NCBI RefSeq assembly: GCF_014643835.1
Contig: NZ_BMKD01000007.1
Location: 186,001 to 250,000, forward strand
Reading direction: 5' to 3'
Origin: Mucilaginibacter rubeus
GTDB lineage: Bacteria; Bacteroidota; Bacteroidia; Sphingobacteriales; Sphingobacteriaceae
Length of the DNA: 64,000 nucleotides
Under the pieces are notes generated by a model, which was given only the letters and a program-made list of their open reading frames with translations, ran no database searches and was not told the origin of the DNA. Made by a program: the position numbers and the translations under genes. Shown in pieces: positions 33,268 through 42,426 of the stretch; the stretch's first letter is position 1; every line of letters starts with the position of its first letter.

Positions 33268-34884
33268 TTAATAACCCGGGTTTTGTTTCAGGTTAGGGTT
33301 GGTTTTTAATTCGGTTGATGGAATCGGATATAACCTGCGGGTTGGATCGGTGTTCATTTTCAGGTCGTCCGTTTTGCCGCCCATAACCGGTAGTGGATAT
33401 TCTTTCTCAAACAAACCATAGCGGATCAGGTCATTACGGCGCCATGCTTCCCATGAAAGCTCACGTGCGCGCTCATCCAGCAAAGCATCCAGGTCAATTG
33501 ATGTAGCAAGCTCCGCGTGGGCACGGCTGCGTAGTTTGTTTACCAAAGTAAGCGGAGTTTGTGCGTCACCGTTTATGGTAGTTGGAGTAGCGCCGCGTAA
33601 TATAGCTTCTGCTTTCATCAGGTAAATATCGGCCAAACGGAATACCGGTACATCGTTACTGTTTAAACGGGTAGCCTGGATGATGTTAACATCGGGATAG
33701 TATTTAATCGAACGTACACCTTCCGATTGTGAGGTTGTCACATCATTACCCAAATCCATTGGTTTTAAACCGGTAAGGGTTAGGGTTGGGATGATGTTAA
33801 TTTGCTTGGTTGCGTTCGGGGCCGGGTAATAAACAGGTTGGTTAGTGAAGCCGCCATTGCCATCAGGATAATATTGCGGTCCCGCAAGCCATGTTTTGCT
33901 ACGGTCATCGCCAGGAATGTTAAAGCGGTTATAAAACTCAGGTGTGGTGCTCATGGCAATACTTAAGCCTACGTTGAAGCCATAGGCCTGGGCCAGGTAA
34001 TAAAAGAAACCGAAACGGGTAAACTGGTTACCCGGAATTTGCTGGTCGTAAGGAACGGCAAAAATAGTTTCATTAATCTGCGGACCGTTGGTTGGCAAAA
34101 ATATGTCGCGGTATTTGGCATCCAGGAAATAATTGGTGTTAGCCTGTACGCTATCACACATGGTAACGGTTTCCTGGTAACGGGTGGTGCCTGTATATAT
34201 ACCAGAGTTCAGGTACATTTTTGCAAGCAGGGCAAACACCATACCCTTTGTTGGGCGGCCGTACTGGCCTACGTTTGTTGCTGCGTTGCTGGTTTTAGCG
34301 GGCAATAACGGCAAAACGCTTTTAAGCTCGCTTTCAATAAACTCATACACTTTTGCGCGTGGCTGATTGGTAGGTTGCGTAGTTACCGGAAAGTCGGTGA
34401 TGATAGGAACGTTTCCATACAGGTCCATCATGAAGTAAAGATATAAGGCGCGCATTGCTTTAACCTCGGCAATTGATGACGCTTTTTTTGTTGCTGACGA
34501 TGAAGAGGCATTGATAACAGTGATAATACGGTTACAAGTGTTAATGCCGCCGAAACCCCACTGCCATACGCCTATGACGTTAGGATGGTCAAAGGTCCAG
34601 GTGTGGTAGTGTAACTGGCGGTACTGGCCACCATCGTCAAAGTTACCGTCGCGGGCCGGTAGGATAGCTTCATCGGTAGACATATCCTGCATGCGCCAGT
34701 AAGGTACCGCATAGCTTGATGACAGGTTAGAGTATATGGTACCAAGCAATGCGGTATAATCGGCATCGGTGGTTGGGAAGTTTGATTTTACGTATTGTGA
34801 TTCAACAGGTACATCTAATTTTGTACATGAATATGTGCTCATGATCACAGCAATAGCGGCACATATAAAAAATATCTTTTTCAT
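33268..34884 (-). CDS. SusD/RagB family nutrient-binding lipoprotein
   Basis: A 538-residue surface lipoprotein. The signal peptide ends in a lipobox (MSTYSC, Cys at about residue 20). It has TPR-like helices, YLYFMMDLYGNVPIIT, and the C-terminal RagB/SusD signature (FRLADIYLMKAEAILR, LLDERARELSWEAWRRNDLIRYGLFE). It forms the lid that delivers ligand to the SusC channel encoded 21 bp upstream. The substrate cannot be read from the sequence; no glycosidase is nearby. Confidence 0.94.
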   Translation of the reverse strand: MKKIFFICAAIAVIMSTYSCTKLDVPVESQYVKSNFPTTDADYTALLGTIYSNLSSSYAVPYWRMQDMSTDEAILPARDGNFDDGGQYRQLHYHTWTFDHPNVIGVWQWGFGGINTCNRIITVINASSSSATKKASSIAEVKAMRALYLYFMMDLYGNVPIITDFPVTTQPTNQPRAKVYEFIESELKSVLPLLPAKTSNAATNVGQYGRPTKGMVFALLAKMYLNSGIYTGTTRYQETVTMCDSVQANTNYFLDAKYRDIFLPTNGPQINETIFAVPYDQQIPGNQFTRFGFFYYLAQAYGFNVGLSIAMSTTPEFYNRFNIPGDDRSKTWLAGPQYYPDGNGGFTNQPVYYPAPNATKQINIIPTLTLTGLKPMDLGNDVTTSQSEGVRSIKYYPDVNIIQATRLNSNDVPVFRLADIYLMKAEAILRGATPTTINGDAQTPLTLVNKLRSRAHAELATSIDLDALLDERARELSWEAWRRNDLIRYGLFEKEYPLPVMGGKTDDLKMNTDPTRRLYPIPSTELKTNPNLKQNPGY

Positions 34885-34905
34885 CTTTTGTCTTTCTGAG
34901 GTTTT

Positions 34906-37899
34906 TTAGAATGATGCGGTTATACCTAAGCTGAACGTGCGTGTTTTAGGATAGAAATCGCGATTATCGATACCCGGGGTTAAACCGCCGATATTAACTT
35001 CGGGATCAATACCCCGGTATTTGGTGATAATGAAAATGTTGTTGCCCGAAGCATAAAAACGCAGGCTTTTTATGGCCTGGATGTGTGGTTTAACGGTATA
35101 ACCCAAAGTAGCATTATCCAAACGCAGGTATGAGCCGCTTTCAAGGAAACGGTCAGAGATCAGGTAGGCATTAACATCCTTAAATGATTCGCCTAAGGTA
35201 AACCTTGGGATGTTCTGCAGTTTTGAATCGGCAGGGTTATTCAATGAAGCAAGGGTGGCGTTAAGTATCTTGTTACCATAAACACCACGCACCAGGAAGT
35301 TTAAGTCGAAGCCTTTATAGAAAAAACTGTTGCTCCAACCGTAAACCAGTTTAGGCTGCGCATCATATTTAATAAACTGATCAGAAGTTAAAGGCTGGGT
35401 TGCTATTACCGATCCGTCGGCTTTTTGATAGGTACTTACACCGTTGGCGTTTTTACCCATATAGTGCCACAGGTCAAATGTGCCAATTGCATAGCCGGGC
35501 TGAATGATCTGGCTGTAATTGCCCGACTGGCCTTTACCGCCTAACTGCGCGGTTTGTATAAAGTTAAGACCAAACTGGCTGTTTGATAAGCTTTGTACAA
35601 CGTTTTTATTATGCGAAACGTTGAATGAAGTACGCCAGGTAAACGCCTGTGATTTTACAGGTACCGCGTTTAAAACAACCTCGATACCGCTGTTTTTGAT
35701 TTTACCTACGTTGGCAGTGTAAAACGGATAGAAGTAAAGTGTGGTTGATACCGGGTAGGTATAGATCAGGTCGGATGTTTTCTTGATATAGTAATCTACC
35801 GAACCGGTTAAGCGGTTGTTAAACAAACCAAAGTCCAAACCGATGTTGGTGGTAGCAGTACTTTCCCATTTCAAATCAGGGTTATCATTACGTACCGGGC
35901 CAATAGGATTAACAATGTTACCATTGCTCAAAAATTTACCGCCGCCCGGTGGCACACCGTAAATTAACCTTGCAGTAAAGGCATCAAAACCTAAGCTGTT
36001 GCCAGATACACCGTAACCAGCCCTTAATTTCAAATCGCTGATAACGGGAACCGATTTCATGAAATCTTCGTTAATGATTTTCCAACCCGCAGAAGCCGCC
36101 GGGAAGTAACCATGCCGCTGGTTAATACCAAATGCCGATGAACCATCTTCCCTTAATGAAGCCTGTAACAGGTATTTATCCGAAAACTCATACTGGCCAC
36201 GGGCATAGAACGATACAAACCTCAACGTAGATATATAGTTAGGGTTGAACACAATTTGCGAAAGCTGCGTTGGGTTTGACAGTGCCAGGTAGTTGTATGT
36301 TAAAGCATCATTTGAAAAGTTTTGTGTTTGCACACCAAAGCCATCGTTATTACGATCCTGCTGATAAGAGTAACCACCTAACAATTTCAATGAATGCTTA
36401 CCGAATACGCGATCGTAGTTAAAATAGGCCTCAACTACGTTGCTGGTATTGGTGTAAGCACTGCGTACGGCTACTCCATTTTGATTAACATAAATACCAG
36501 ATTGGCTGGTAGAATAGGTGTTAACGTTATTCTGTTCTTTTTGGGTTGACCCTGATACGGTAAATTTTAAACCTTTCAGGATGTCAACAGAGGCAAAACC
36601 ATTGATCAATGTTTTGTTGTTCTCTGTTCTGGTAAAGTTGTTATTTATTAATGATAACGGGTTCAAAGGACCGCTACCTGTGCGGGTATAGTTTTCTTTA
36701 TAGGTACCATCCGGGTTAAAAGGACTAACCGTTGGCAGGTAGAATAAAATACCCGATAACACCTGGCTTTGGAAGATATCGTTGTTTTTGGTAGCACTGT
36801 TGGTAAGCGTGATACCCAATTTTAAACGATCATTAAAAAACCGTTGGTTAATGTAACCTTTATAAATAGTACGTTCCAGGCTGGTATTTCTTAATATACC
36901 ATTGTTTTTCATGTAGTTTACACTTGCACCATACTCCGAATTGGTACCGGCTCCGCCGTATGAAAGATTATGGTTTTGTGAATAACCGGTCCTCTCGGCC
37001 AGTTTTTGCCAATTGGTATTTGAACCATCGTCATCAGCAGCGCTTAATTTAGGCACACCGTTGTCTGTTAAATATTTACGCAGCTCGTCGCCGGTAAGTA
37101 CATCAATGTTTTTTGACACGTTCTCAACGGCGCCATAAGCACTGTAAGTTAACCTTGTTTGACCGGCTTTGGCCCTGCGGGTAGTAACAATGATTACACC
37201 GTTGGCAGCACGTGAACCGTAAATAGCGGTTGAAGAGGCGTCTTTCAGCACGTCGATGCTTTCGATATCGGCGGGGGCCAAGAGATCGATAGATGCACCC
37301 GGTACACCGTCAATTACATAAAAAGGCTGCTGTGCAGCACCTTCACGCAAAGTTGAGGGGCCCCTTAAAATGGTGGCAGGCTGTTTGTTAGGGTCGCCGC
37401 TTTTGGTAATATTTAAACCGGCTACCTTACCCTGCAATAGTTCGGCAGGAGTGGTTAATACACCAGCATTAAAATCTTCGGCTTTAACCGAAGTGATAGC
37501 GCCTGTTACGTCCTTGCGGCTCGCGGTACCATAACCGATAACTACAACATCTTTAAGTTGTTTGGTATCGGTAACCATCGTAACATTCACCGTGTTCTTT
37601 TCGCCAACAGTAACCTCCTTTGGTACCGAGCCTAAAAAGGTAAATTTAAGTACATCGCCTGCGCCGCTTGTTTTTACAGTATAGGCACCGTTAGCGTTGG
37701 TTGAGGTTGATCGTCCCGAACTTTTTACGGTTACCACTACGCCGGGTAAAGGAAGATTACTTTCATCGGTAACGGTACCTTTTATGGTGCCGTCCTGTGC
37801 AAAAACCGCTGACGAGGCTATAAACATCAGCAGGAAAAGACAAATCGTTTTACTTTTTTCAAAAAAGAGCCTTAAAATAAATCTGTAGTTTTTTTTCAT
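34906..37899 (-). CDS. SusC/RagA family TonB-linked outer membrane protein
   Basis: About 997 residues. After a signal peptide (KTICLFLLMFIASSAVFAQ) comes a carboxypeptidase-like domain (GTIKGTVTDESNLPLPGVVVTV), the plug with the SusC motifs VVIGYGTASRKDVTGAIT and DVLKDASSTAIYGSRAANGVIIVTT, and a 22-strand-type barrel ending in a SusC C-terminus (KTRTFSLGITASF). The ATG at 37899 is chosen over an upstream TTG. There is no FecR/sigma pair beside it and no STN domain, so it is not of the trans-envelope-signalling type. It pairs with the adjacent SusD. Confidence 0.95.
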   Translation of the reverse strand: MKKNYRFILRLFFEKSKTICLFLLMFIASSAVFAQDGTIKGTVTDESNLPLPGVVVTVKSSGRSTSTNANGAYTVKTSGAGDVLKFTFLGSVPKEVTVGEKNTVNVTMVTDTKQLKDVVVIGYGTASRKDVTGAITSVKAEDFNAGVLTTPAELLQGKVAGLNITKSGDPNKQPATILRGPSTLREGAAQQPFYVIDGVPGASIDLLAPADIESIDVLKDASSTAIYGSRAANGVIIVTTRRAKAGQTRLTYSAYGAVENVSKNIDVLTGDELRKYLTDNGVPKLSAADDDGSNTNWQKLAERTGYSQNHNLSYGGAGTNSEYGASVNYMKNNGILRNTSLERTIYKGYINQRFFNDRLKLGITLTNSATKNNDIFQSQVLSGILFYLPTVSPFNPDGTYKENYTRTGSGPLNPLSLINNNFTRTENNKTLINGFASVDILKGLKFTVSGSTQKEQNNVNTYSTSQSGIYVNQNGVAVRSAYTNTSNVVEAYFNYDRVFGKHSLKLLGGYSYQQDRNNDGFGVQTQNFSNDALTYNYLALSNPTQLSQIVFNPNYISTLRFVSFYARGQYEFSDKYLLQASLREDGSSAFGINQRHGYFPAASAGWKIINEDFMKSVPVISDLKLRAGYGVSGNSLGFDAFTARLIYGVPPGGGKFLSNGNIVNPIGPVRNDNPDLKWESTATTNIGLDFGLFNNRLTGSVDYYIKKTSDLIYTYPVSTTLYFYPFYTANVGKIKNSGIEVVLNAVPVKSQAFTWRTSFNVSHNKNVVQSLSNSQFGLNFIQTAQLGGKGQSGNYSQIIQPGYAIGTFDLWHYMGKNANGVSTYQKADGSVIATQPLTSDQFIKYDAQPKLVYGWSNSFFYKGFDLNFLVRGVYGNKILNATLASLNNPADSKLQNIPRFTLGESFKDVNAYLISDRFLESGSYLRLDNATLGYTVKPHIQAIKSLRFYASGNNIFIITKYRGIDPEVNIGGLTPGIDNRDFYPKTRTFSLGITASF

Positions 37900-38231
37900 A
37901 GTTTTAATTAATGACAAACCCTGTTTTAATAGATGCCCGAGTTGAGATAGTAGGGCGATAATTGGTGCAAAGCAACGGTTGTTTTATTATCAGGAAATAA
38001 ATATAGGGTTAACTTATCTATTAATTAAAATCAATATTGCTTTTCTTATTTGTGTTGCTTTCAGCTGGTTTTCAGCTTTTTGCTATTGATAAACAAGGAG
38101 GCTTTGTTAACCCGGGATTAACAATGTTTAAATTTTGGCGTTTTGTAAAAAGGGTGTTATGAAGCGCCGGCTAAAAAATTTGACTTTTTTACGATCGATG
38201 GAAAAGATACGTTTAGAAGCATTGGCCTAAT
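37900..38231. other. Intergenic region upstream of susC
   Basis: No gene is seen in these 332 bp. Two short inverted repeats lie close together: AACAA-N7-TTGTT at 38092-38108 and GTTAACCCGGGATTAAC at 38106-38122 (5-bp arms). They are candidate operator sites for susCD but without further support. No TAnnTTTG box was found for the minus strand. Confidence 0.35.
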
Positions 38232-38846
38232 TTACCGGTTGGCCAGCGAAATCATTGTGTAGGCTCCATTGGTTTGAATGGTAAACATAAATTCGCTGTT
38301 TTGGTAAATCTTGCTTCCGGGTTTTCCATAAATTATGTCTCTGAAGTCATGACTTTCAAGATAGTCCTGGAATGAATGATCGTGCAACACAGGACACATG
38401 TACAGAAGTTGTTCCATCCTGATGGCAAGGGCTGTTTTTCGTTTCTTATTTTCCCATCTGTCTTTATCCTGGTCAAAAACCCATCCGCTGTTGATTTTAT
38501 TGAGTTCGGTAGTATAAACGCCCGGCCCTGCTTTCATAAGCCGGATCATATCGGCTGGGGTTATTTCTCTTTCGGCTGTCTTTGATTTGCTCCATGGATG
38601 AAAAACAAGTAGTAATATCAATAACGTAGCCGTTAGAAGGCCGATCCAAAGATAATTTCGGCTTTGGGGAGGTTCGGGGATTATCGGATATTCGTGCGGG
38701 AACAGTTCATTTTTAATTACCGAGAGTGTATATTTTGCTTCGGCCCGGGCAAGGCCTTCTGCAACCAACAGGGCCTCAATCTCATGATCTGAATTGCCGT
38801 CGGCAATCATCCACTTTATCTGTTCGGTAATTTGTTGTTTATCCAT
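38232..38846 (-). CDS. Hypothetical protein with one transmembrane helix
   Basis: A 204-residue protein of unknown family. The first ~50 residues form a helical, charged module (QITEQIKWMIADGNSDHEIEALLVAEGL) ahead of a single transmembrane helix (YLWIGLLTATLLILLLVF, about 65-82); the remaining ~120 residues (TPADMIRLMKAGPGVYTTEL ... FMFTIQTNGAYTMISL) would lie on the other side. It resembles a membrane-anchored small-molecule-binding or sensory protein but no motif proves it. It is alone between susC and the divergent MFS gene. Confidence 0.7.
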   Translation of the reverse strand: MDKQQITEQIKWMIADGNSDHEIEALLVAEGLARAEAKYTLSVIKNELFPHEYPIIPEPPQSRNYLWIGLLTATLLILLLVFHPWSKSKTAEREITPADMIRLMKAGPGVYTTELNKINSGWVFDQDKDRWENKKRKTALAIRMEQLLYMCPVLHDHSFQDYLESHDFRDIIYGKPGSKIYQNSEFMFTIQTNGAYTMISLANR

Positions 38847-39032
38847 TGGTAATGATGACAGGGTTAGGTTTAGTTTTGAAACTCAAGATACATATTTTTA
38901 TAAAGGCAACATAACGGGAATTAAAAATGCAGGTGGCGTTTCCTGAACGGGATACGCAAGGTAAAAGCGGTACTATTTTTTTAGCGTACAGTTTATAATT
39001 ATTATTGCACCGCTATAGTTCTTCAAAACCAA

Positions 39033-40205
39033 ATGAAACGTATCCTCCCGGTAATCGTACTCTCCCAGTTTTTTTGCACTTCACTGTGGTTTGCAGGCAA
39101 CGCGGTTATGGGCGATATAGCCAAACAATTACAGCTTGAACCATCTTATCTGGCTTACTTAACAAGCGCGGTTCAGCTTGGCTTTATTACCGGCACCCTT
39201 GTTTTTGCTATCCTTGGTATTGCCGACAGGTTTTCGCCAGTAAGGGTGTTTTTTACCTGTGCGCTTATTGCCGCAGCTGTCAATGCGTTGGCATGTTTAC
39301 CCGGAACAGATGCTGCGATAATATTAATGCTAAGGTTTACCATAGGTTTTTTCCTGGCAGGGATTTACCCGGTGGGCATGAAAATAGCCTCAGACCATTA
39401 TCCGCAGGGATTGGGAAAATCTCTCGGTTTTTTGGTTGGAGCATTGGTTTTGGGCACAGCGTTGCCGCACCTGCTTAAAAACCTGATGGCCACGTTGCCA
39501 TGGCGGTACGTTATCTTGTCGACATCGATATTAGCCGCTTTGGGCGGATGTACGATGATATTATTGGTACCCGACGGTCCGGAAAGGAAGCAGGGAGTGG
39601 CGCTTAATCCGGCTGCGTTTTTACAAAGTTTTCGAAACAGGCAATTCAGGGCAGCAGCCTTTGGTTATTTTGGCCACATGTGGGAGCTTTATGCTTTTTG
39701 GGCTTTTGTCCCCATGATGCTAACCGCCTACCATAATCGGTTCTCAAATGCAGTTTTGAATGTCCCCTTATTGTCTTTTCTCATTATTGGGATGGGCGCT
39801 TTGGCCTGTGCAGCCAGCGGTATCATATCGAAATATCTGGGTGTGAAAAAAGCAGCTACCATCGCGTTGACAATTTCTTGCACCTGTTGCCTGGTATCGC
39901 CGCTATTTTTATTTACCGGCTCGACATGGATATTGATTTCATTTTTATTGATATGGGCTATTGCAGTCATTGCCGATTCGCCGTTGTTTTCAACATTGGT
40001 TGCGCAAAATGCCTATCAGCAATCAAGAGGAACCGCGCTAACCATTGTCAATTGCTTCGGTTTTGCTGTTACCATTGTAAGTATTCAACTGATCGCGGCT
40101 TTACGAACGGCCGAAAACGCGCGATATATTTACATGCTACTGGCCATAGGGCCGGTTTGGGGATTAATGGCACTGATAACAGGGCGAAACACTCACCAAG
40201 GATAG
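39033..40205 (+). CDS. MFS transporter
   Basis: A 390-residue major facilitator with 12 predicted transmembrane helices. It starts KRILPVIVLSQFFCTSLWFAGNAVMGDI; the loop 2-3 region reads LGIADRFSPVRVFF and helix 4 LRFTIGFFLAGIYPVGMKIASDHYP, a pattern seen in putative NarK/nitrate-like and organic anion carriers. The substrate is unknown. It is monocistronic and convergent with the DUF4097 gene across a shared terminator. Confidence 0.88.
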   Translation: MKRILPVIVLSQFFCTSLWFAGNAVMGDIAKQLQLEPSYLAYLTSAVQLGFITGTLVFAILGIADRFSPVRVFFTCALIAAAVNALACLPGTDAAIILMLRFTIGFFLAGIYPVGMKIASDHYPQGLGKSLGFLVGALVLGTALPHLLKNLMATLPWRYVILSTSILAALGGCTMILLVPDGPERKQGVALNPAAFLQSFRNRQFRAAAFGYFGHMWELYAFWAFVPMMLTAYHNRFSNAVLNVPLLSFLIIGMGALACAASGIISKYLGVKKAATIALTISCTCCLVSPLFLFTGSTWILISFLLIWAIAVIADSPLFSTLVAQNAYQQSRGTALTIVNCFGFAVTIVSIQLIAALRTAENARYIYMLLAIGPVWGLMALITGRNTHQG

Positions 40206-40206
40206 A

Positions 40207-40252
40207 AAAGAGAAAGGCTCCGGATCATAAACCCGGAGCTTTTCTCTTTATT
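40207..40252. terminator. Bidirectional terminator
   Basis: AAAGAGAAAGGCTCCGG / CCGGAGCTTTTCTCTTT is a 17-bp stem with one G-U pair and a 9-base loop between convergent genes. A/T-rich arms provide U-runs in both directions. Confidence 0.85.
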
Positions 40253-40269
40253 GCTTAATTATTAAATGC

Positions 40270-41310
40270 TTACCTGAATTTAATATTAACACTTCCGCCC
40301 GATGCTTCGGCTTTAACCGGGATGCCGCCGCCATTGTATTTACCGTTAACCCGTTCCTTTTCCCATTGTCCGTTAAATTTAGCAACAGATGATGGCGACA
40401 CGCCTTCACCTCGCAGGTCGAGGTCGTAGCCCTGGTTTTGCGGAAGTTCGATATCAACGTTACCGGCGCTTGATTCCAGTTTAAGATATTTGCCAACTTT
40501 TAGCATTTGAGCGTACAGACCACCGCCGCTGGTTTGCGCGCTAATACTCCCTGCCATGCGTTTAAGATCAATGCTCCCGCCGGAAGTACTGGTGATGAGT
40601 TCGCCGCTGATGTTATTGCCGTTAACGCCGCCACCGCTGGTCTCGGCGTTAATGGTGCCCTTTAGGTTTTCTAAAGTTATACCGCCGCCACTGGTTTCAA
40701 GCCTGATCCTGCCGTTACAGTTTTTGGCCTCAATACCGCCTCCGCTGGTTTCAAGCGAAATATCATCGCCCGAATTGGAAACATGAATGCCGCCGCCCGA
40801 GGTGTTACCGCGGATGGTACCGTAAAGCCTGTCGATAGTTAAACCACCGCCGCTGGTGCTAAATTTTTCGTTGCCTTTTAAGTTATCAAGACCAATACCG
40901 CCGCCGCTGGTTTCCAGGTCGGTTGCGCATTGCTGCGGTACATAAATGCGGAATGAGATGCTCAATGAGCTTCTCCAGTTAAAAAAGTTTTGACGCTTGC
41001 TTTTTGCAATGGCCCTAACTTCATGCCCGCTAACCGATATGTCGAGTGTATAATCCTTATCAAGGCGTTTTTTGATCTCTTCCTTTGAAAGATCATTCCC
41101 GTTGTTGCCTTTAATATAAACTTCCACCCGCGGAGCTTGCCCGGCCTGCCCGCTAACTACGATACCTCCGGCCGATGTACGTACCACGGCGCTGGTAATA
41201 GCATCGTTAGCCAATGATTTGGTAAGATATAACGAACGGCTGTCGCCATCTTGCGCTGCCGCCACTGCGGTTTGCCCGGCAAGCAGAAGAAGTAAAATAT
41301 AATTTTTCAT
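40270..41310 (-). CDS. DUF4097 family beta-solenoid protein
   Basis: A 346-residue exported protein (signal peptide MKNYILLLLLAGQTAVAAAQ; the ATG at 41310 is preferred to the one at 41358 for this reason). After a mixed N-terminal domain it contains eight consecutive 18-residue units, each opening TSGGG (once TSGGS), from about residue 134 to 277, followed by degenerate rungs (SSAGNVDIELP, ASGGSVNIK). This should form a right- or left-handed beta-helix. DUF4097 proteins are envelope-associated and of unproven role, sometimes described as putative adhesins. Confidence 0.87.
   Translation of the reverse strand: MKNYILLLLLAGQTAVAAAQDGDSRSLYLTKSLANDAITSAVVRTSAGGIVVSGQAGQAPRVEVYIKGNNGNDLSKEEIKKRLDKDYTLDISVSGHEVRAIAKSKRQNFFNWRSSLSISFRIYVPQQCATDLETSGGGIGLDNLKGNEKFSTSGGGLTIDRLYGTIRGNTSGGGIHVSNSGDDISLETSGGGIEAKNCNGRIRLETSGGGITLENLKGTINAETSGGGVNGNNISGELITSTSGGSIDLKRMAGSISAQTSGGGLYAQMLKVGKYLKLESSAGNVDIELPQNQGYDLDLRGEGVSPSSVAKFNGQWEKERVNGKYNGGGIPVKAEASGGSVNIKFR
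40480..40911. repeat. Eight in-register 54-bp coding repeats
   Basis: The Thr codons that open successive TSGGG units are spaced exactly 54 bp apart, from 40911 down to 40533, without a single insertion or deletion. The DNA between the TSGGG codons is diverged, so the period is conserved at protein level. Confidence 0.85.
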
Positions 41311-41392
41311 AAAAGGGGTTTTAATCGTGATACAACTATGACCACACTTCACCCCCATACGTTACAGGTGTTTTAATTTTTATTTAGGCAGT

Positions 41393-41776
41393 TCAACCCA
41401 GCAAATCCCATAAATTACCAAAGGGGTCTTTAAAAACGGCAACCGTGCCGTATGGTTCCGCCTGGGGTTCACGAACGAAGATGATGTTTTTGTCCTGCAT
41501 CGCACGGTAATCGCGCCAAAAATCATCGGTCCTTAAAAAAAGAAATACGCGGCCACCCGTTTGCTGTCCTATACGACTTTTTTGTTCATCACCTACGGCC
41601 TTTGCTAACAGCAAGCTACACTCAAATGCCCCCCTGGGTCTTACCAACACCCATCTTTTATTTTCGTTGATCAGGGTATCTTCAATTAAGTCGAAATTCA
41701 ATTTCTCCGTGTAAAATTGAATTGCTTCATCGTAGTTATCTACAACTACAGTAATATGTGCTATAAATTGTTTCAT
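41393..41776 (-). CDS. VOC/glyoxalase family protein
   Basis: A 127-residue vicinal-oxygen-chelate protein. The start IAHITVVVDNYDEAIQFYTEKLNFDL supplies the first metal-ligand His, and VFKDPFGNLWDLL near the end has the family closing motif. Two beta-alpha-beta-beta-beta units are visible. It may be a dioxygenase-like or resistance protein; the substrate is unknown. It is 8 bp downstream of the peptide-deformylase-like gene and probably co-transcribed. Confidence 0.87.
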   Translation of the reverse strand: MKQFIAHITVVVDNYDEAIQFYTEKLNFDLIEDTLINENKRWVLVRPRGAFECSLLLAKAVGDEQKSRIGQQTGGRVFLFLRTDDFWRDYRAMQDKNIIFVREPQAEPYGTVAVFKDPFGNLWDLLG

Positions 41777-41784
41777 GAATCAGA

Positions 41785-42270
41785 TTATAACCGCCATTTA
41801 AACGCCATGCTGTCGATAGCCCGCATCGTACATAAAATCCCGTTCAAATGATCATGCTCATGCTGCATCAGTTCAGATAGGGCATCCGTCATTACCCACT
41901 GTTGTTGCTGCCAGTTTTCGTCAAGGTAATTTACCGTGATGGTTTTATGCCTTTTAACTTTTACCAGCAGGTTAGGAAAGCTCATGCAATCGTCCCAAAG
42001 TTCAAAAAGTTCATCGCTGGCGTCCTGTATTTCGGGGTTAATGAAAACTACAGGCTTGTCAATATTCATGTAAACGAGGCGTTTCATAATGCTCAGTTGG
42101 GGAGCAGCGATAGCCCGGCCAAAGTTGTATTTTTGCCTGATCTCCTGCATTACATGGTGCATATCTTCAACCCAACCGCTTACCAGCGGCAATTCGTTTC
42201 GTAATACCGGCGGGCAAACCTGGTAAAGACGCTCATCGCCAAGCAGCAAAATATCGTTCAATTTTTTCAT
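41785..42270 (-). CDS. Peptide deformylase-like protein with divergent motifs
   Basis: A 161-residue member of the peptide deformylase family. Motif 3 is intact (QHEHDHLNG, HExxH with catalytic Glu and two His ligands). Motif 1 is changed from GxGxAAPQ to GRAIAAPQ, and motif 2 from EGCLS to DDCMS, keeping the Cys metal ligand. All metal ligands are therefore present, but the substrate-binding loops differ, so it is probably a secondary deformylase or a relative acting on another N-formyl substrate. It heads a two-gene unit with a VOC protein. Confidence 0.83.
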   Translation of the reverse strand: MKKLNDILLLGDERLYQVCPPVLRNELPLVSGWVEDMHHVMQEIRQKYNFGRAIAAPQLSIMKRLVYMNIDKPVVFINPEIQDASDELFELWDDCMSFPNLLVKVKRHKTITVNYLDENWQQQQWVMTDALSELMQHEHDHLNGILCTMRAIDSMAFKWRL

Positions 42271-42426
42271 TCCATAGTAAAACGTAAATTTATCACTTAC
42301 GGAATCACATTAATCCCTCATGAATTGCTTTAACTTTATACTAAGACCAAAATAAGCGAAAATGCGGGAAAGCTAAACATTGACTTTCTTATCCAAATAA
42401 AGTTTTTTTGTAGTTATTTTTATCAC

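Noticed and set aside
34906-37899. SusC with extracytoplasmic sigma/anti-sigma control
   Set aside because: No FecR or sigma gene is adjacent and the N-terminus lacks an STN signalling domain.
40556-40786. Plus-strand frame and possible CRISPR-like periodicity in the DUF4097 gene
   Set aside because: The 54-bp period comes from the 18-residue protein repeat; there are no conserved repeat/spacer units.
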